Source: Sphingobacteriales bacterium
GTDB lineage: Bacteria; Bacteroidota; Bacteroidia; Chitinophagales; Chitinophagaceae
Assembly (NCBI GenBank): GCA_004144175.1
Contig: SEFT01000009.1
Location: 1 to 64,000 of the forward strand
Reading direction: 5' to 3'
Length of the DNA stretch: 64,000 nt
Shown here in pieces: positions 7,348-17,223 of this stretch. The notes under the pieces were generated by a model. The model was not told where the DNA came from. It saw only the letters and a list, made by a program, of their open reading frames with translations, and did no database searches. Every line of letters starts with the position of its first letter. Position 1 is the first letter of the stretch. The position numbers were made by a program, and so were the translations under genes.

Positions 7348-10300
7348 ATGCGTCCAATTACCGAATCCCATATTGAAGAATTAGCCATCAACCTGCTGGA
7401 GGGCCTCGGCTGGCAATATCTGCATGGTGCTGTCATTGCACCTGGTGCAGAGGCGCAGGAGCGCGAGAGCTATGAGGAGGTACTGCTGACGGGCAGGTTG
7501 CGCAGGGCAGTCGCCGCCATCAATCCCCATATACCGCAGGATGCACAGGAGCAGGCCATACAAAAGGTACTGCGCATCTATTCGCCTGAGCTGCTCTACA
7601 ACAATGAGCAGTTCCACGAGCTGCTGATAGAGAAGGTGCCGATGCCTTATCACGATAACGGATACGAGCGGGCGCACGAAGTCAGTCTGATGGATTTTGA
7701 GCACCCCGAGCTGAACGAGTTCCTGGTAGTGAACCAATACACCATAATAGAGAATGGCCAAAACAAAAGGCCCGATCTGCTGCTCTTCGTCAACGGCATA
7801 CCGCTGGTGGTCATCGAGCTAAAGAATGCAGCCAATGAACACGCCACCCTGCGCAAAGCCTACGAGCAGCTACAGACCTACAAGCACAGCATTAAGTCGC
7901 TGTTTACCTACAATGCCATCTGCATCATCAGCGATGGCCACGAGTGCCGCGCAGGTAGCATATCGGCAGGCTTCAGCCGCTTCATGACCTGGAAGTCGGC
8001 CGACGGCGAACGTGAAGCATCGCGCTTCGTACCCCAGCTCGAGACCATGATAAAAGGCATGCTGCCACCCACCATCCTGCTCGACCTGGTGCGCAACTTC
8101 ATCGTATTTGAAAAGACCAAGAAAGAAGACGATAAAGGGCTCACACAAATAGAGACGGTAAAAAAGCTGGCCGCCTACCACCAGTACTACGCGGTCAATA
8201 AGGCCATACAAAGCACGCTGAAAGCAGCCGACAAGGGCGGCGACCGAAAAGGCGGTGTGGTATGGCATACACAGGGCAGCGGCAAGTCGCTATCGATGGT
8301 GTTCTACACCGGTAAGCTGGTGCAGCGGCTCAATAATCCTACCGTAGTAGTCATCACCGACCGCAACGACCTCGACGAGCAGCTCTTCGACACCTTTGCT
8401 TCCTCGCGCAGCTTATTAAGGCAAGACCCCATACAGGCCCGCGACCGCGACCACCTGAAAGAGCTGTTGAAAGTGGCCAGCGGGGGAATCGTATTTACCA
8501 CCATACAGAAGTTTGTACCCGATGGCGGCAAGAACATCTACGATCAGCTATCCGATAGAACGAACATCGTTGTAATAGCCGACGAGGCCCACCGTACCCA
8601 ATACGGCTTCGAGGCGAAGCTGATAGACGAAAAAGACAAAGAGACCAAAGAAGTAATAGGCAAGCGCATAGCCTACGGTTTTGCCAAGTACATGCGCGAT
8701 GCCCTGCCCAATGCAACCTACATAGGCTTCACAGGCACGCCCATAGAAAGCACCGACGCCAGCACGCCGCAGGTATTCGGCCAGTATGTAGACGTGTACG
8801 ATATAAGCCAAGCGGTAGCCGATGGCGCCACCGTACGCATCTACTACGAAAGCAGGCTGGCAAAAGTAAACCTGACCGAAGAAGGCAGGCAGCTGATAGA
8901 AGAATTTGACAAAGAGCTGGAGGCCGACGAAGAGGTAACAGAGAAGCAAAGAGCCAAAGCCAAGTGGAGCAAGTTGGAAGCCATCATAGGCCACCCCGAG
9001 CGGCTTGAGAATCTTGCACGAGACATCGTGAACCACTTTGAAGCGAGACAGCAGGTATTTGAAGGCAAGGTAATGATCGTAGCCATGAGTCGCAGGATAG
9101 CCGCCGAGCTATACAAGCACATCATAACCCTGAGGCCCGAATGGCACAGCGATGAGCTGGGTAAGGGCACTATAAAAGTGGTAATGACCACCAGCAGCGA
9201 CGATGGCCCTGCCATGCAAAAGCACCATACTACGAAGCAGCAGCGCAAGATGCTGGCCGAGCGTATGAAAGACGATGCTGACGCCCTAAAGCTGGTAATA
9301 GTACGCGACATGTGGCTCACAGGCTTCGATGCGCCCAGCATGCATACGCTGTATGTAGATAAGCCTATGCGCGGCCACAACCTGATGCAGGCGATAGCAA
9401 GGGTGAACCGTGTATTTAAAGACAAAACGGGCGGACTGGTAGTAGACTACCTGGGCATTGCCACCGACCTGAAAAAAGCACTATCCTTCTACTCCGACGC
9501 AGGCGGCAAAGGCGACCCGACAGAAAAGCTGGAGCAGGCAGTAGAAGCAATGGTAGAAAAGCTGGAAGTAGTACGCCAGTTCTTCTGCGAAGAAAGCAAG
9601 ACAAGAACCGAGATACTGGCTGCCGAGCCGGAGGCATACTACAGCAATGAAGACCTGCTGAAGTTTAATTACAGGCGTTTCTTCCGGGTAAGTCCGCAGG
9701 AGAAGCTATCAATCATACTACAGACAGAAGAACATATATTGGGGCTGGACGATGGTAAGAACAGGTTTATTCGTGAAGTCACTTTATTGAGTCAGGCATT
9801 TGCGTTGGTCATTCCGCACGAGTCGGCGATGGAGATAAAAGATGAAGTGGCATTCTTCCAGGCCGTTAAAGCAAGACTGTCGAAGTTTGAGAGCAATGGC
9901 AATGGACGGACGGACGAAGAAATAGAAACAGCCATCAAGCGGCTGGTAGACCAGGCCGTCACCAGCGATAAAGTAATAGACATCTTCGACGCAGCGGGCA
10001 TTAAGAAGCCCGATATCTCGATCCTATCCGACGAATTCTTGTTGGAGGTAAAAGGCATGAAGCACCAGAATTTGGCGCTGGAACTACTTAAGAAAATACT
10101 GAACGATGAAATAAAGATCCGGTCGAAAACGAATATCGTAAAAGGCAAGGCGCTATTGGCCATGCTGGAATCATCTATCAAGAAATATCAGAACAATCTA
10201 CTAAGTACAGCCGAGATCATACAAGAGCTTATCAATCTTGCCAAAGACGTAAAAGACGCCGACCGTCGTGGTGCTGCCTTAGGTCTTACCGAAGACGAAC

Positions 10301-10572
10301 TGGCATTCTACGATGCGCTGGAAGTAAACGACAGCGCCGTGCAAGTACTCGGCGACGATCAGCTAAGAGAAATAGCCCGTGAGATAGCAGGGAAGGTTAA
10401 AACAAATGCTACTATCGACTGGACGATTCGCGAGAGTGCGCGTGCCCGCCTGATGGTCATCGTGCGTCGTACGCTATCCAAATACGGCTATCCACCCGAC
10501 AAGCAGCCCAAAGCGATTGAGACCGTATTGAAACAAGCAGAGGCTCTGGCTGACTTTTGGGTAAGCGTCTAA
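7348..10572 (+). CDS. hsdR: Type I restriction enzyme motor/endonuclease subunit HsdR
   Basis: HsdR (1074 aa, normal length) translocates and cleaves DNA. The N-terminal nuclease domain contains 'RPDLLLF' (141-147) and 'VIELK' (E157, K159), the PD-ExK residues. The SF2 helicase motor follows with Walker A 'HTQGSGKS' (307-314), DEAH box (412-415), 'GFTGTP' motif III near 460 and later motifs up to about 690. The C-terminal ~300 residues are the helical HsdM/HsdS-binding part. It starts five bases after the P-loop gene. Composition is GC-rich like hsdM. No frameshift or lost catalytic motif is seen, so the restriction enzyme should be active. Confidence 0.96.
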   Translation: MRPITESHIEELAINLLEGLGWQYLHGAVIAPGAEAQERESYEEVLLTGRLRRAVAAINPHIPQDAQEQAIQKVLRIYSPELLYNNEQFHELLIEKVPMPYHDNGYERAHEVSLMDFEHPELNEFLVVNQYTIIENGQNKRPDLLLFVNGIPLVVIELKNAANEHATLRKAYEQLQTYKHSIKSLFTYNAICIISDGHECRAGSISAGFSRFMTWKSADGEREASRFVPQLETMIKGMLPPTILLDLVRNFIVFEKTKKEDDKGLTQIETVKKLAAYHQYYAVNKAIQSTLKAADKGGDRKGGVVWHTQGSGKSLSMVFYTGKLVQRLNNPTVVVITDRNDLDEQLFDTFASSRSLLRQDPIQARDRDHLKELLKVASGGIVFTTIQKFVPDGGKNIYDQLSDRTNIVVIADEAHRTQYGFEAKLIDEKDKETKEVIGKRIAYGFAKYMRDALPNATYIGFTGTPIESTDASTPQVFGQYVDVYDISQAVADGATVRIYYESRLAKVNLTEEGRQLIEEFDKELEADEEVTEKQRAKAKWSKLEAIIGHPERLENLARDIVNHFEARQQVFEGKVMIVAMSRRIAAELYKHIITLRPEWHSDELGKGTIKVVMTTSSDDGPAMQKHHTTKQQRKMLAERMKDDADALKLVIVRDMWLTGFDAPSMHTLYVDKPMRGHNLMQAIARVNRVFKDKTGGLVVDYLGIATDLKKALSFYSDAGGKGDPTEKLEQAVEAMVEKLEVVRQFFCEESKTRTEILAAEPEAYYSNEDLLKFNYRRFFRVSPQEKLSIILQTEEHILGLDDGKNRFIREVTLLSQAFALVIPHESAMEIKDEVAFFQAVKARLSKFESNGNGRTDEEIETAIKRLVDQAVTSDKVIDIFDAAGIKKPDISILSDEFLLEVKGMKHQNLALELLKKILNDEIKIRSKTNIVKGKALLAMLESSIKKYQNNLLSTAEIIQELINLAKDVKDADRRGAALGLTEDELAFYDALEVNDSAVQVLGDDQLREIAREIAGKVKTNATIDWTIRESARARLMVIVRRTLSKYGYPPDKQPKAIETVLKQAEALADFWVSV

Positions 10573-10745
10573 CGATATCTAAAAGCACAGTCTTTCTAAC
10601 TGTGTATAATTGAACTTGAACTACTTAGTAACTGGGTAAACGATATAGGTGATACGGCATCGAGAATTCATAGGCCTGCCGAATACTGATGATTTGTTCC
10701 TTATTTGTACCTGAAATGCATAAAACCCTTATCAATAAAGGAAAG

Positions 10746-10768
10746 TTACTTTCTGTATCGGGAAGTAG
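10746..10768. repeat. Imperfect copy of the TTACTTTC palindromic motif
   Basis: The sequence begins TTACTTTC, continues TGTATCG and ends GGAAGTAG. It matches the perfect palindrome at 21300-21322 in its first 15 bases and in part of the right arm. The two copies bracket the peptide-export locus. Confidence 0.6.
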
Positions 10769-11012
10769 CCGTATTACTAAAATACACGATTCTACAGCAT
10801 TGGCGCGGCTTTTAGCGGATCTTCATTTGCCGATAGCCCATCGATTATTGCCGTTATTTGCCGTTTTTTAGTTCCTATGTTGGTTACTATTAAAAAAGTA
10901 GGGGACTTTATGGTTACAAGGTGAGATAACCACGCAAAGATGATGGTAGATAATGGAAGATGATGCTAAATGATGGGAAACTCACTTTCTGTACATCAAA
11001 ACTCAAACCAAC

Positions 11013-11114
11013 ATGAGCAGCAATTTGCGAATCCCCAAAGTATGCCAATTTTGTAAGATAAACTGCAGTTTATCCCACTTCATTAACGTGGACATATCGG
11101 TTACTATTTATTGA
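11013..11114 (+). pseudogene. Truncated start of a mobile-element zinc-ribbon/HTH gene
   Basis: ATG at 11013 opens 33 codons beginning 'MSSNLRIPKVCQFCK'. This looks like the N-terminus, with its CxxC knuckle, of a small DNA-binding protein family that accompanies tyrosine recombinases in Bacteroidota mobile elements. After about 18 residues the resemblance is lost and the frame stops, so only the 5' end of the gene remains. A half copy of the TTACTTTC motif lies about 30 bases upstream. The family recognition is from memory of the N-terminal motif. Confidence 0.45.
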
Positions 11115-11292
11115 GCTTTTAAACCATTTGCGATAATGGCCCTTGTCTATGTACAGGTATATCTAGAGAAGATTTCAGGCTGTCTGCTCTTTCGGGCACA
11201 AACAATATTGAACCCTGTTGCTGATTGCCCGTTTGGAATCATCAGCCGTATCCGAAGTGTGCGGAGTTACCTCTGCTCAATAGCATCATAGG

Positions 11293-11493
11293 TCACAATA
11301 CCGCTTTATACCTTCCTGTATGCTCCCAGCAAGCATTTTTCGCCGGATAAAGCTGAAAGTTACTTGCACCATCAATACCCAGCAGATTGTCCTTCCTCAG
11401 CGTTGTACCTCTTTCTGTGAAATGTTTTACGTTCATTTCACCCTTTACAGATAACACTAAGCTTAATGTGCCGTCGTCCTGCCAGCTGTAACA
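11293..11493 (-). pseudogene. Possible coding fragment of unknown family
   Basis: On the minus strand an open stretch of ~66 codons without a credible start reads like protein ('SWQDDGTLSLVLSVKGEMNV', later 'NFQLYPAKNACWEHTG') and ends at TGA (11293-11295). An in-frame stop lies just upstream at 11494-11496. It may be the 3' remnant of a decayed gene; I do not recognise the family. Confidence 0.25.
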
Positions 11494-11663
11494 TTAGACG
11501 ATTCATTTTTGAAGCAGATACGTCTCTGCCTGTAACAAGACTTATCGGGACTCAAGAACTACTTGCAGACTACAGAGGACTACCCAAGGTTATAGGGTGG
11601 ATGACGGGGCTGATTAACTTCTGCCAAACACAATAATCATCAGGAGTATAGTTATTACAAGAG

Positions 11664-12974
11664 CTAATTATTTAACACTCCTTTAATTGGCATAACCAAC
11701 CTTTCAAGAAGGGTCATATCTTCTGTGACAATATCTGCTATTCCTACCATTTCTGGCCTTAACGTAATTTGCTTTCCTGGTATTAGGTCAATCTTCTTAA
11801 ACTCTACTTTAATTTTATACATGCTATTTTCGGGAATAAGACTTATAGACTTCACTGTTCCTGTAAGTTGCCCATATTCTCGATATGGATAATTATCAAG
11901 TTTGATTTTCACTGTTTGTCCTAACTGCACCTTTCCAAACCCATTTGCCGGCGCTGACATTATGCCAATGAAACTACTATCCCGTGGAACTATTGCAACG
12001 AGCGCTTCTTCAGCTTTTATATACTTGTCAATATGTATATCACCAAGGTAAATTACCCTCCCGTTTCTAGGCGCGATGATAACCTGCCCATCTTCCCAAT
12101 GCCGAAGCTCATTCTCCAACTTCTGAATACTAGCATTAATTTCATTACTGAGCTGACGCTCCTGACTTAACCTAGAATGCTTTATCTCAGCAATATCCTT
12201 AGATATCATGCATATGTCACCTCTATGTTGGGTTAGCAATTTTCGTAGATTACTAACTTCCATTTGCTTTTGATAGAACAAATCCTCTTCATGTAGATAT
12301 TCGAATTTTGAAATTACCTTATCAAGATAAAGTTTGTGATTAGCCTCAAATCTCATTTTTGCGTTCACCTCTTCATTTTTAGCTATAGCCAGTTGACTGT
12401 TAGCTATTTCAATAAGCTCACCAAGATATTTCTTACGATTCTCAAGTTCGTCCTCTTGCATATAAATAGCATTATCCTTTCTATTGTTTAATAGAATCTG
12501 ACAGTTTCTAATTAGGTCATTGTATGTTGGTTGCATACTACCCAATAAAATTGTGTCATTGAAACTAAGGTTTGAACCAATACCACTTTCACCTAGAACC
12601 AATCCTCTTGCCTCTGCCACGACACTTTTAAGAATACCAAGTTGAACTCTTTCGTGGGTGGGATTAATACGCATTAGGACTTCATCTGAATTAACAATCG
12701 AGTAGTCTTTCTTGAAAATTGTCTTAATTCTTCCGTTTATTGGCGAAATGATCTTAAGCAAAGGCTTTTCAGTTGTTATTACGATTGACCCTGTGCTACT
12801 GTCTGGATACTTAATTAAACTTGCCAAAAGCAAGAAGCCAACAAAGATGGACAACAGCAATGTTATACCCCAACGAGTAGTCCAAGAAGGTATCTTTCCA
12901 AGAATATCCCGAACATGCTCGCTATGTTCTTCTCTTGCTTGTTCGTATTCTATAGATCTAGTTTCCAAGTTCAA
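11664..12974 (-). CDS. HlyD-family periplasmic adaptor of a bacteriocin-type exporter
   Basis: This 436-residue membrane-fusion protein links the inner-membrane exporter to an outer-membrane channel. It has a short cytoplasmic tail ending 'LGKIPSWTTRWG', one membrane segment (about 36-55), a first half-lipoyl motif ('IISPINGRIKTIF'), a long periplasmic coiled coil (about 150-290), the second half-lipoyl motif ('VIIAPRNGRVIYLGD') and a beta-barrel domain. The start is taken as TTG at 12974 because no ATG lies near the N-terminus and an in-frame stop lies just upstream; this gives a 17-base overlap with the exporter gene. It is the last gene of the minus-strand unit. No TolC-like outer-membrane gene is in the window. 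Confidence 0.92.
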   Translation of the reverse strand: MNLETRSIEYEQAREEHSEHVRDILGKIPSWTTRWGITLLLSIFVGFLLLASLIKYPDSSTGSIVITTEKPLLKIISPINGRIKTIFKKDYSIVNSDEVLMRINPTHERVQLGILKSVVAEARGLVLGESGIGSNLSFNDTILLGSMQPTYNDLIRNCQILLNNRKDNAIYMQEDELENRKKYLGELIEIANSQLAIAKNEEVNAKMRFEANHKLYLDKVISKFEYLHEEDLFYQKQMEVSNLRKLLTQHRGDICMISKDIAEIKHSRLSQERQLSNEINASIQKLENELRHWEDGQVIIAPRNGRVIYLGDIHIDKYIKAEEALVAIVPRDSSFIGIMSAPANGFGKVQLGQTVKIKLDNYPYREYGQLTGTVKSISLIPENSMYKIKVEFKKIDLIPGKQITLRPEMVGIADIVTEDMTLLERLVMPIKGVLNN

Positions 12975-15177
12975 GTTGATTTTTTATTAGTGAATAATAC
13001 AGCCCACGTTTGGGAATTAACTCTGAATGGGTACCTTCTTCAACTATCCGCCCATCATTCATAACTATAATATTATCTGCATTAACGACAGTACTAAGGC
13101 GATGGGCTACTACTACTACTGTCCTCTTTTCAGAAAACTGCGCCAAGTTGTTTATAATTGCTTTTTCATTATTGGCATCTAAGGCAGATGTAGCCTCATC
13201 AAGAAATAAATACGATGGATCTTTATACGCTGCACGCGCAATCAATATTCTCTGTTTCTGTCCAGTACTTAGATTGAGACCTGAAGCGCCAATTCGGGTT
13301 TGATAGCCTCTAGGCAAATCTGCAATAAGCTGACCTATATTGGCAATAGCTGCTGACTGGTGGACTCTATTCACGTCAATTAAGCCACTTTTTTCCGACT
13401 CTGATATATTCTTAATTATTGTGTCGGAAAAAATGTGGCCTTCTTGCATAACACATGCGCAGAGAGATCTCCATTGATCTGGATTTATTGTAGAAAGATT
13501 TAACTCTCCCACCTTTATTTCTCCTTGGCTAGGGTTATAGAAACGAAGTAATAATTTTAAAAGTGTAGTTTTTCCACATCCACTTGCACCAACAATTGCA
13601 GTTGTTTTACCCTCTTGTATCGTACATGTTATGTTTTTTAAAACTAGTGGACTTTTTTCTGTGCCATATCTAAATGAGACATTGTTTAGCCTAATTGATT
13701 TAGAGGAGGGGATTTCTTGCAATGGAACTTCATCTTGCCCATCTGATTCGGATCTTTTTTGATGTATTTCATGAATGCGTTTGAGACTTAAGTGAGCATC
13801 TTGTGCAACTTGGAAAAACGAAACCAACCCATTAATCGGCGAACTCAATTGTCCGATAATAAACTGGACTGACAACATAGTTCCCAAGCTTATTTGCCCG
13901 TCAATAACCATTTTAGCGGACATAAAGGTGATTATAGCATTCTTTATTTGATCAATAAACTCAGCTCCTTCGCCCTGTACTTGCGATATTGACAAACTTT
14001 TAGTTGATATCTTATATAACCGAGCCTGTAATGCCTCCCATTCCCATCTCCTACGTTTTGCAGAACCGTTAAGTTTTATTTCTTGAATACCAGTGATAAT
14101 TTGAATGAGGCTGTTTTGGTTTCCTGCAGCTTGGTCAAACATTTTAAAGTCTATTTCTGCTCGCTTTTTGAGGAAAAGAGCATTCCAAACGATATACAAT
14201 GCAGATGCTATTAAGAAAACTATTAAAATAGCTACGCTGTAATAGCATAATACAATACTAAATATCACAATATTTAGTATTGAGAATAATGCATTTAAAG
14301 AGCTTGTAGATATGAAATTTTGGATTCTATTATGATCTTGGATTCTTTGCATTAAATCACCAATATTCTTAGAATCAAAGTATCCAATAGGCAGCTTCAT
14401 CAATTTGATAATGAATACAGAAACCAGCTTTATATTAATCCTTGATGAAACAAACAGGAGTATCCAATTTCTTATAATGTCCACGCACAGTAAAGAAGCA
14501 TATAATGTCAGTTGAGCAAATAAAATTAGGTAGATGAAGTTAATATTACCATAATCGACACCTTTATCAACAATTGCTTGAGTCAAGAAGGGTAATATCA
14601 TCTGAACTAAACTGCCTATGAGAAGACCGCAAAGAATTTGAATAAAATATCTTTTATAAGGTCTCATATATGAGAGCAGACTTAGCAGAGTTACCTTGCT
14701 GCTTTCTGTGGTTTTGGCATCTATGTCATGAAATTCTGGAAGAGTTTCAATACCCATTACAATACCTTCCTGCTGGCTATCATACTTCAGCCCAAGCCAT
14801 CCATCTAAGAACTCCTTTTCACTGTATGTAATTAAACCATATCCCGGATCTGCTACTTTAACATAAGTCTTGTCGCGGCGACGAATAATGTCATATACAA
14901 TTATAAAATGCCTTTGCTTCCAATATATAATTGCAGGAAGTGGCACGTCATCTTTCAAAACTTGGAACTTGCATGAGAAAACAAGCGTCTGAAGACCGAA
15001 CGTTTCAGCCGCCTCTGCCAACCCGCCTAAACTTGTTCCAGTAACATTCAAATGGGCCCGTTCACTAATTATATCATGAGCTATTGTTTTACCATAGTGC
15101 TTACAGATCATTCTTAGACACGCAACACCGCAGTCCATTTGATCGTATTGTTTATAGAAAGGGAATGGTCTTTTCAT
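12958..15177 (-). CDS. Peptidase-containing ABC transporter (C39 peptidase, PCAT) for a double-glycine-leader peptide
   Basis: This 739-residue exporter removes the leader of a GG-type precursor and exports the core peptide. The N-terminal C39 peptidase (1-125) shows 'QMDCGVAC' (catalytic C16), H90 in 'QRHFIIVYD' and D110 in 'VADPGYG'. A six-helix transmembrane domain (about 165-440) is followed by the ATPase domain (about 500-735) with 'GASGCGKT', signature 'LSTGQKQR' and Walker B 'LFLDEATSALD'. All catalytic residues are present. It starts 11 bases after the TPR lipoprotein gene and overlaps the HlyD gene. The likely substrate is the GG-leader protein encoded at 19351 on the opposite strand of this locus. 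Confidence 0.95.
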   Translation of the reverse strand: MKRPFPFYKQYDQMDCGVACLRMICKHYGKTIAHDIISERAHLNVTGTSLGGLAEAAETFGLQTLVFSCKFQVLKDDVPLPAIIYWKQRHFIIVYDIIRRRDKTYVKVADPGYGLITYSEKEFLDGWLGLKYDSQQEGIVMGIETLPEFHDIDAKTTESSKVTLLSLLSYMRPYKRYFIQILCGLLIGSLVQMILPFLTQAIVDKGVDYGNINFIYLILFAQLTLYASLLCVDIIRNWILLFVSSRINIKLVSVFIIKLMKLPIGYFDSKNIGDLMQRIQDHNRIQNFISTSSLNALFSILNIVIFSIVLCYYSVAILIVFLIASALYIVWNALFLKKRAEIDFKMFDQAAGNQNSLIQIITGIQEIKLNGSAKRRRWEWEALQARLYKISTKSLSISQVQGEGAEFIDQIKNAIITFMSAKMVIDGQISLGTMLSVQFIIGQLSSPINGLVSFFQVAQDAHLSLKRIHEIHQKRSESDGQDEVPLQEIPSSKSIRLNNVSFRYGTEKSPLVLKNITCTIQEGKTTAIVGASGCGKTTLLKLLLRFYNPSQGEIKVGELNLSTINPDQWRSLCACVMQEGHIFSDTIIKNISESEKSGLIDVNRVHQSAAIANIGQLIADLPRGYQTRIGASGLNLSTGQKQRILIARAAYKDPSYLFLDEATSALDANNEKAIINNLAQFSEKRTVVVVAHRLSTVVNADNIIVMNDGRIVEEGTHSELIPKRGLYYSLIKNQLELGN

Positions 15178-15188
15178 GGGACATGCAT

Positions 15189-16022
15189 TTAATCGCTGTT
15201 GGCTACTTCAAGCATATATTTGTTTATTTGGTAAGGATATACTTCATAAAACGAATTGTCTTCATTTATTGTATAACCTTTTTTCAGATCTCCCCTAGCT
15301 TCACTCATAAGCCTTGCAAACTCAATTACCCGTCCCAATCTCATATTGGCTAGAGCTGAGTAATACTTGGCATCTGAGAACTGCTTATACTTATTTAATA
15401 CTTTCTGGAAAACCTGGAGGCATTTCGTATATTCTTTCTTTTCGTATAAGGTTATACCGAGATAGAATAAATCTAGATGGTGTACCCAGTCTTCACCCAA
15501 TTGCTTCTGCCGTGATGAAATCGAGCTGTCCAAGTAACATTGCGCATTGTCAAACTCGTTTAACTGGAGGTAGCATAAGCCTAGATAAAAATCATAAGTA
15601 TGGTCCATTTCGGTAACGGTATTACCATTGATTTGTTTTGCCTGTTTAAAATCTTCAATTGCTGATCTGTAAGTTTTCGCAAAGATGCATTTGATAAACG
15701 CACGATAAGGTAAATAACGCTTTCTATCATATAGAACAGCATTGTCTAGATATTTCATACCTAACTCATATTTGCGCTGCTTGAAAAGTGGCATTGCGCG
15801 TTGCTGCCATAAAGCAGCATTTCGAGGTGTCAGAGCAATCGCAGAATCAATGTACGCACCCCATTCAGGTGAAAAAATAGAATGTTGCCATGCTCCATTT
15901 ACCAAGTATTTGTCTATAACCGAATCTTCATAAGACATCGGTTTAGATGAATTAGACATTTGCCCAGAGCAGCTCAAGAAAGCTATTGTAACTGTAATTG
16001 CTATACTCATTTTTTTAAACAT
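15189..16022 (-). CDS. TPR-repeat lipoprotein in the peptide-export operon
   Basis: This 277-residue protein has a lipoprotein signal peptide ending 'IAFLSC' (C18) and is then built of TPR-like helical pairs: 'AALWQQRAMPLFKQRKYELG', 'AIEDFKQAKQ', 'YLGLCYLQLNEFDNAQCYL', 'YLGITLYEKKEYTKCLQVF'. It would sit in an outer or inner membrane leaflet facing the periplasm. Its ATG lies inside the end of the upstream gene (8-base overlap) and it ends 11 bases before the PCAT gene, so it is made with the exporter. In this context it could be an immunity protein or a chaperone of the exported peptide; the sequence alone does not decide. Confidence 0.75.
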   Translation of the reverse strand: MFKKMSIAITVTIAFLSCSGQMSNSSKPMSYEDSVIDKYLVNGAWQHSIFSPEWGAYIDSAIALTPRNAALWQQRAMPLFKQRKYELGMKYLDNAVLYDRKRYLPYRAFIKCIFAKTYRSAIEDFKQAKQINGNTVTEMDHTYDFYLGLCYLQLNEFDNAQCYLDSSISSRQKQLGEDWVHHLDLFYLGITLYEKKEYTKCLQVFQKVLNKYKQFSDAKYYSALANMRLGRVIEFARLMSEARGDLKKGYTINEDNSFYEVYPYQINKYMLEVANSD

Positions 16023-17211
16023 ACTGTGGATTCATTTTTCGAAAGATAGAACAAGTGAAGTTATACGGCTGATCATCCATGTTTAAACTTTTTACTAAAC
16101 CATTGTATTTGTTATAAGCAACCATATAGCTATTGGCCATTTCAGAAATAAAGTATGCGCCGATTTCTGTAAAAACTCCGTTTTGTATTTTATGTTCGTC
16201 ATTAAATTTTCCAACAACTTCTAAATCCATTCCAAACTTGACTAAATAAAACTTTATACGCCCTAAGGCTTCATGTTGTTGTTTGCTCGTGAAAACATTT
16301 GCATCTAAACAAGCAGAGAGGCAAGTAAAAATGCAGTGATAAGTATACAAAGCATGTAAAACTATATACAGAGTCCGTCGTTCGTGGATTTCATCATTTG
16401 TACCTATCTCCTGTACCACTGTTTCTCCGTCTATATTAAAAAATGCTGACTTGTTGTACGATATACAGTTGAAAATAATGTGGCCCGTCTGGTGAGCTAT
16501 ATCATCAATAAAGTGTACTTCGTCGTAGTCTGTCTGGTATGCGTTAAAGAATGCTGCACCTTGTGCAGATAAAGTGGCAAAAGAGTTCCTTAAGTATGTG
16601 TCAACATTAAAAATCAAAAAGCGATCAACAGTTGATCTGATCAGACTATAATGTTCTGGGGTACATTGTTTAATCAATGCAATTGCCCGACTTAATTTAT
16701 CGCTGAATTTATTACATACATTATCAATCTCCACATCGACTACATTGCCATCAACATCGAAGAAGAACTTTTTCATAGTTGGGAGAGAATACCGAACAAG
16801 CTCTATCCCATCAGCTACATAATGAGGCTTTTCAAAACTATATTCAATATTATCATTTAATGAAATTCTATCATCTGCATAAGTTATTTCGAGGTCGCGA
16901 TTGGGTTGGTCAGTCTTAAGCCATCCATACTTATTGAAGTAAAATCTCCCTAGCTGATCTGTTGTAATTTTAAATGTTCTCTTTTCCTTAATATTCATGT
17001 ATGGTAAGAGTATCGAGTCCAGAGGCAATCGATCTATGTCGTTATTGAAGAAGCTGAACAACAAAGAATCCTGATAAATTCTATCGTCATCGAAATCAAT
17101 TACATCATAGACTGAGGGATTTTCCTTGTAGAGTAATAACTTGATCCATTCAGACATCTCATTAGCTCCTTCACTAACCATAGAGCGCTGAAATTCAAAA
17201 AAGGTTTTCAT
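16015..17211 (-). CDS. Putative HExxH-type peptide-modification protein (motif here is HQxxH)
   Basis: This 398-residue protein resembles the 'HEXXH motif-containing putative peptide modification' family found next to peptide exporters. The region 'DDIAHQTGHIIFNCI' (H240, H244) is at the position of the metal motif, followed by 'AFFNIDGETVVQEI' and a helical block 'TLYIVLHALYTYHCIFTCL', the family's usual order. Gln replaces the catalytic Glu, so it may bind metal without classic hydrolase chemistry, or it may have lost activity. The N-terminal half (1-230) is mixed alpha/beta and not recognised. It starts 12 bases after the AraC gene and overlaps the TPR lipoprotein gene. The proposed role is maturation of the precursor encoded at 19351. 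Confidence 0.55.
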   Translation of the reverse strand: MKTFFEFQRSMVSEGANEMSEWIKLLLYKENPSVYDVIDFDDDRIYQDSLLFSFFNNDIDRLPLDSILLPYMNIKEKRTFKITTDQLGRFYFNKYGWLKTDQPNRDLEITYADDRISLNDNIEYSFEKPHYVADGIELVRYSLPTMKKFFFDVDGNVVDVEIDNVCNKFSDKLSRAIALIKQCTPEHYSLIRSTVDRFLIFNVDTYLRNSFATLSAQGAAFFNAYQTDYDEVHFIDDIAHQTGHIIFNCISYNKSAFFNIDGETVVQEIGTNDEIHERRTLYIVLHALYTYHCIFTCLSACLDANVFTSKQQHEALGRIKFYLVKFGMDLEVVGKFNDEHKIQNGVFTEIGAYFISEMANSYMVAYNKYNGLVKSLNMDDQPYNFTCSIFRKMNPQYV

Positions 17212-17223
17212 AATTTAAATGGT

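Larger units (their letters stand above)
10573..11663. other. Gene-poor stretch with mobile-element debris between the RM operon and the exporter locus
   Basis: About 1.1 kb lacks an intact gene. It holds an imperfect copy of a palindromic motif (10746-10768), a second TCACTTTCTGTA half-copy at 10982, a truncated zinc-ribbon/HTH reading frame starting at 11013, and a possible coding fragment on the minus strand (11293-11493). A weak hairpin (CACAGT/ACTGTG, 10586-10604) follows hsdR but lacks a T-run. The mixture suggests the eroded junction of two accessory insertions. Confidence 0.5.

Noticed and set aside
10586-10604. Hairpin CACAGT/ACTGTG as hsdR terminator
   Set aside because: Only six base pairs and no T-run; too weak to call.
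10689-10871. 60-codon frame after hsdR
   Set aside because: It contains the palindromic motif copy, matches no family and has no promoter or coding-like composition.
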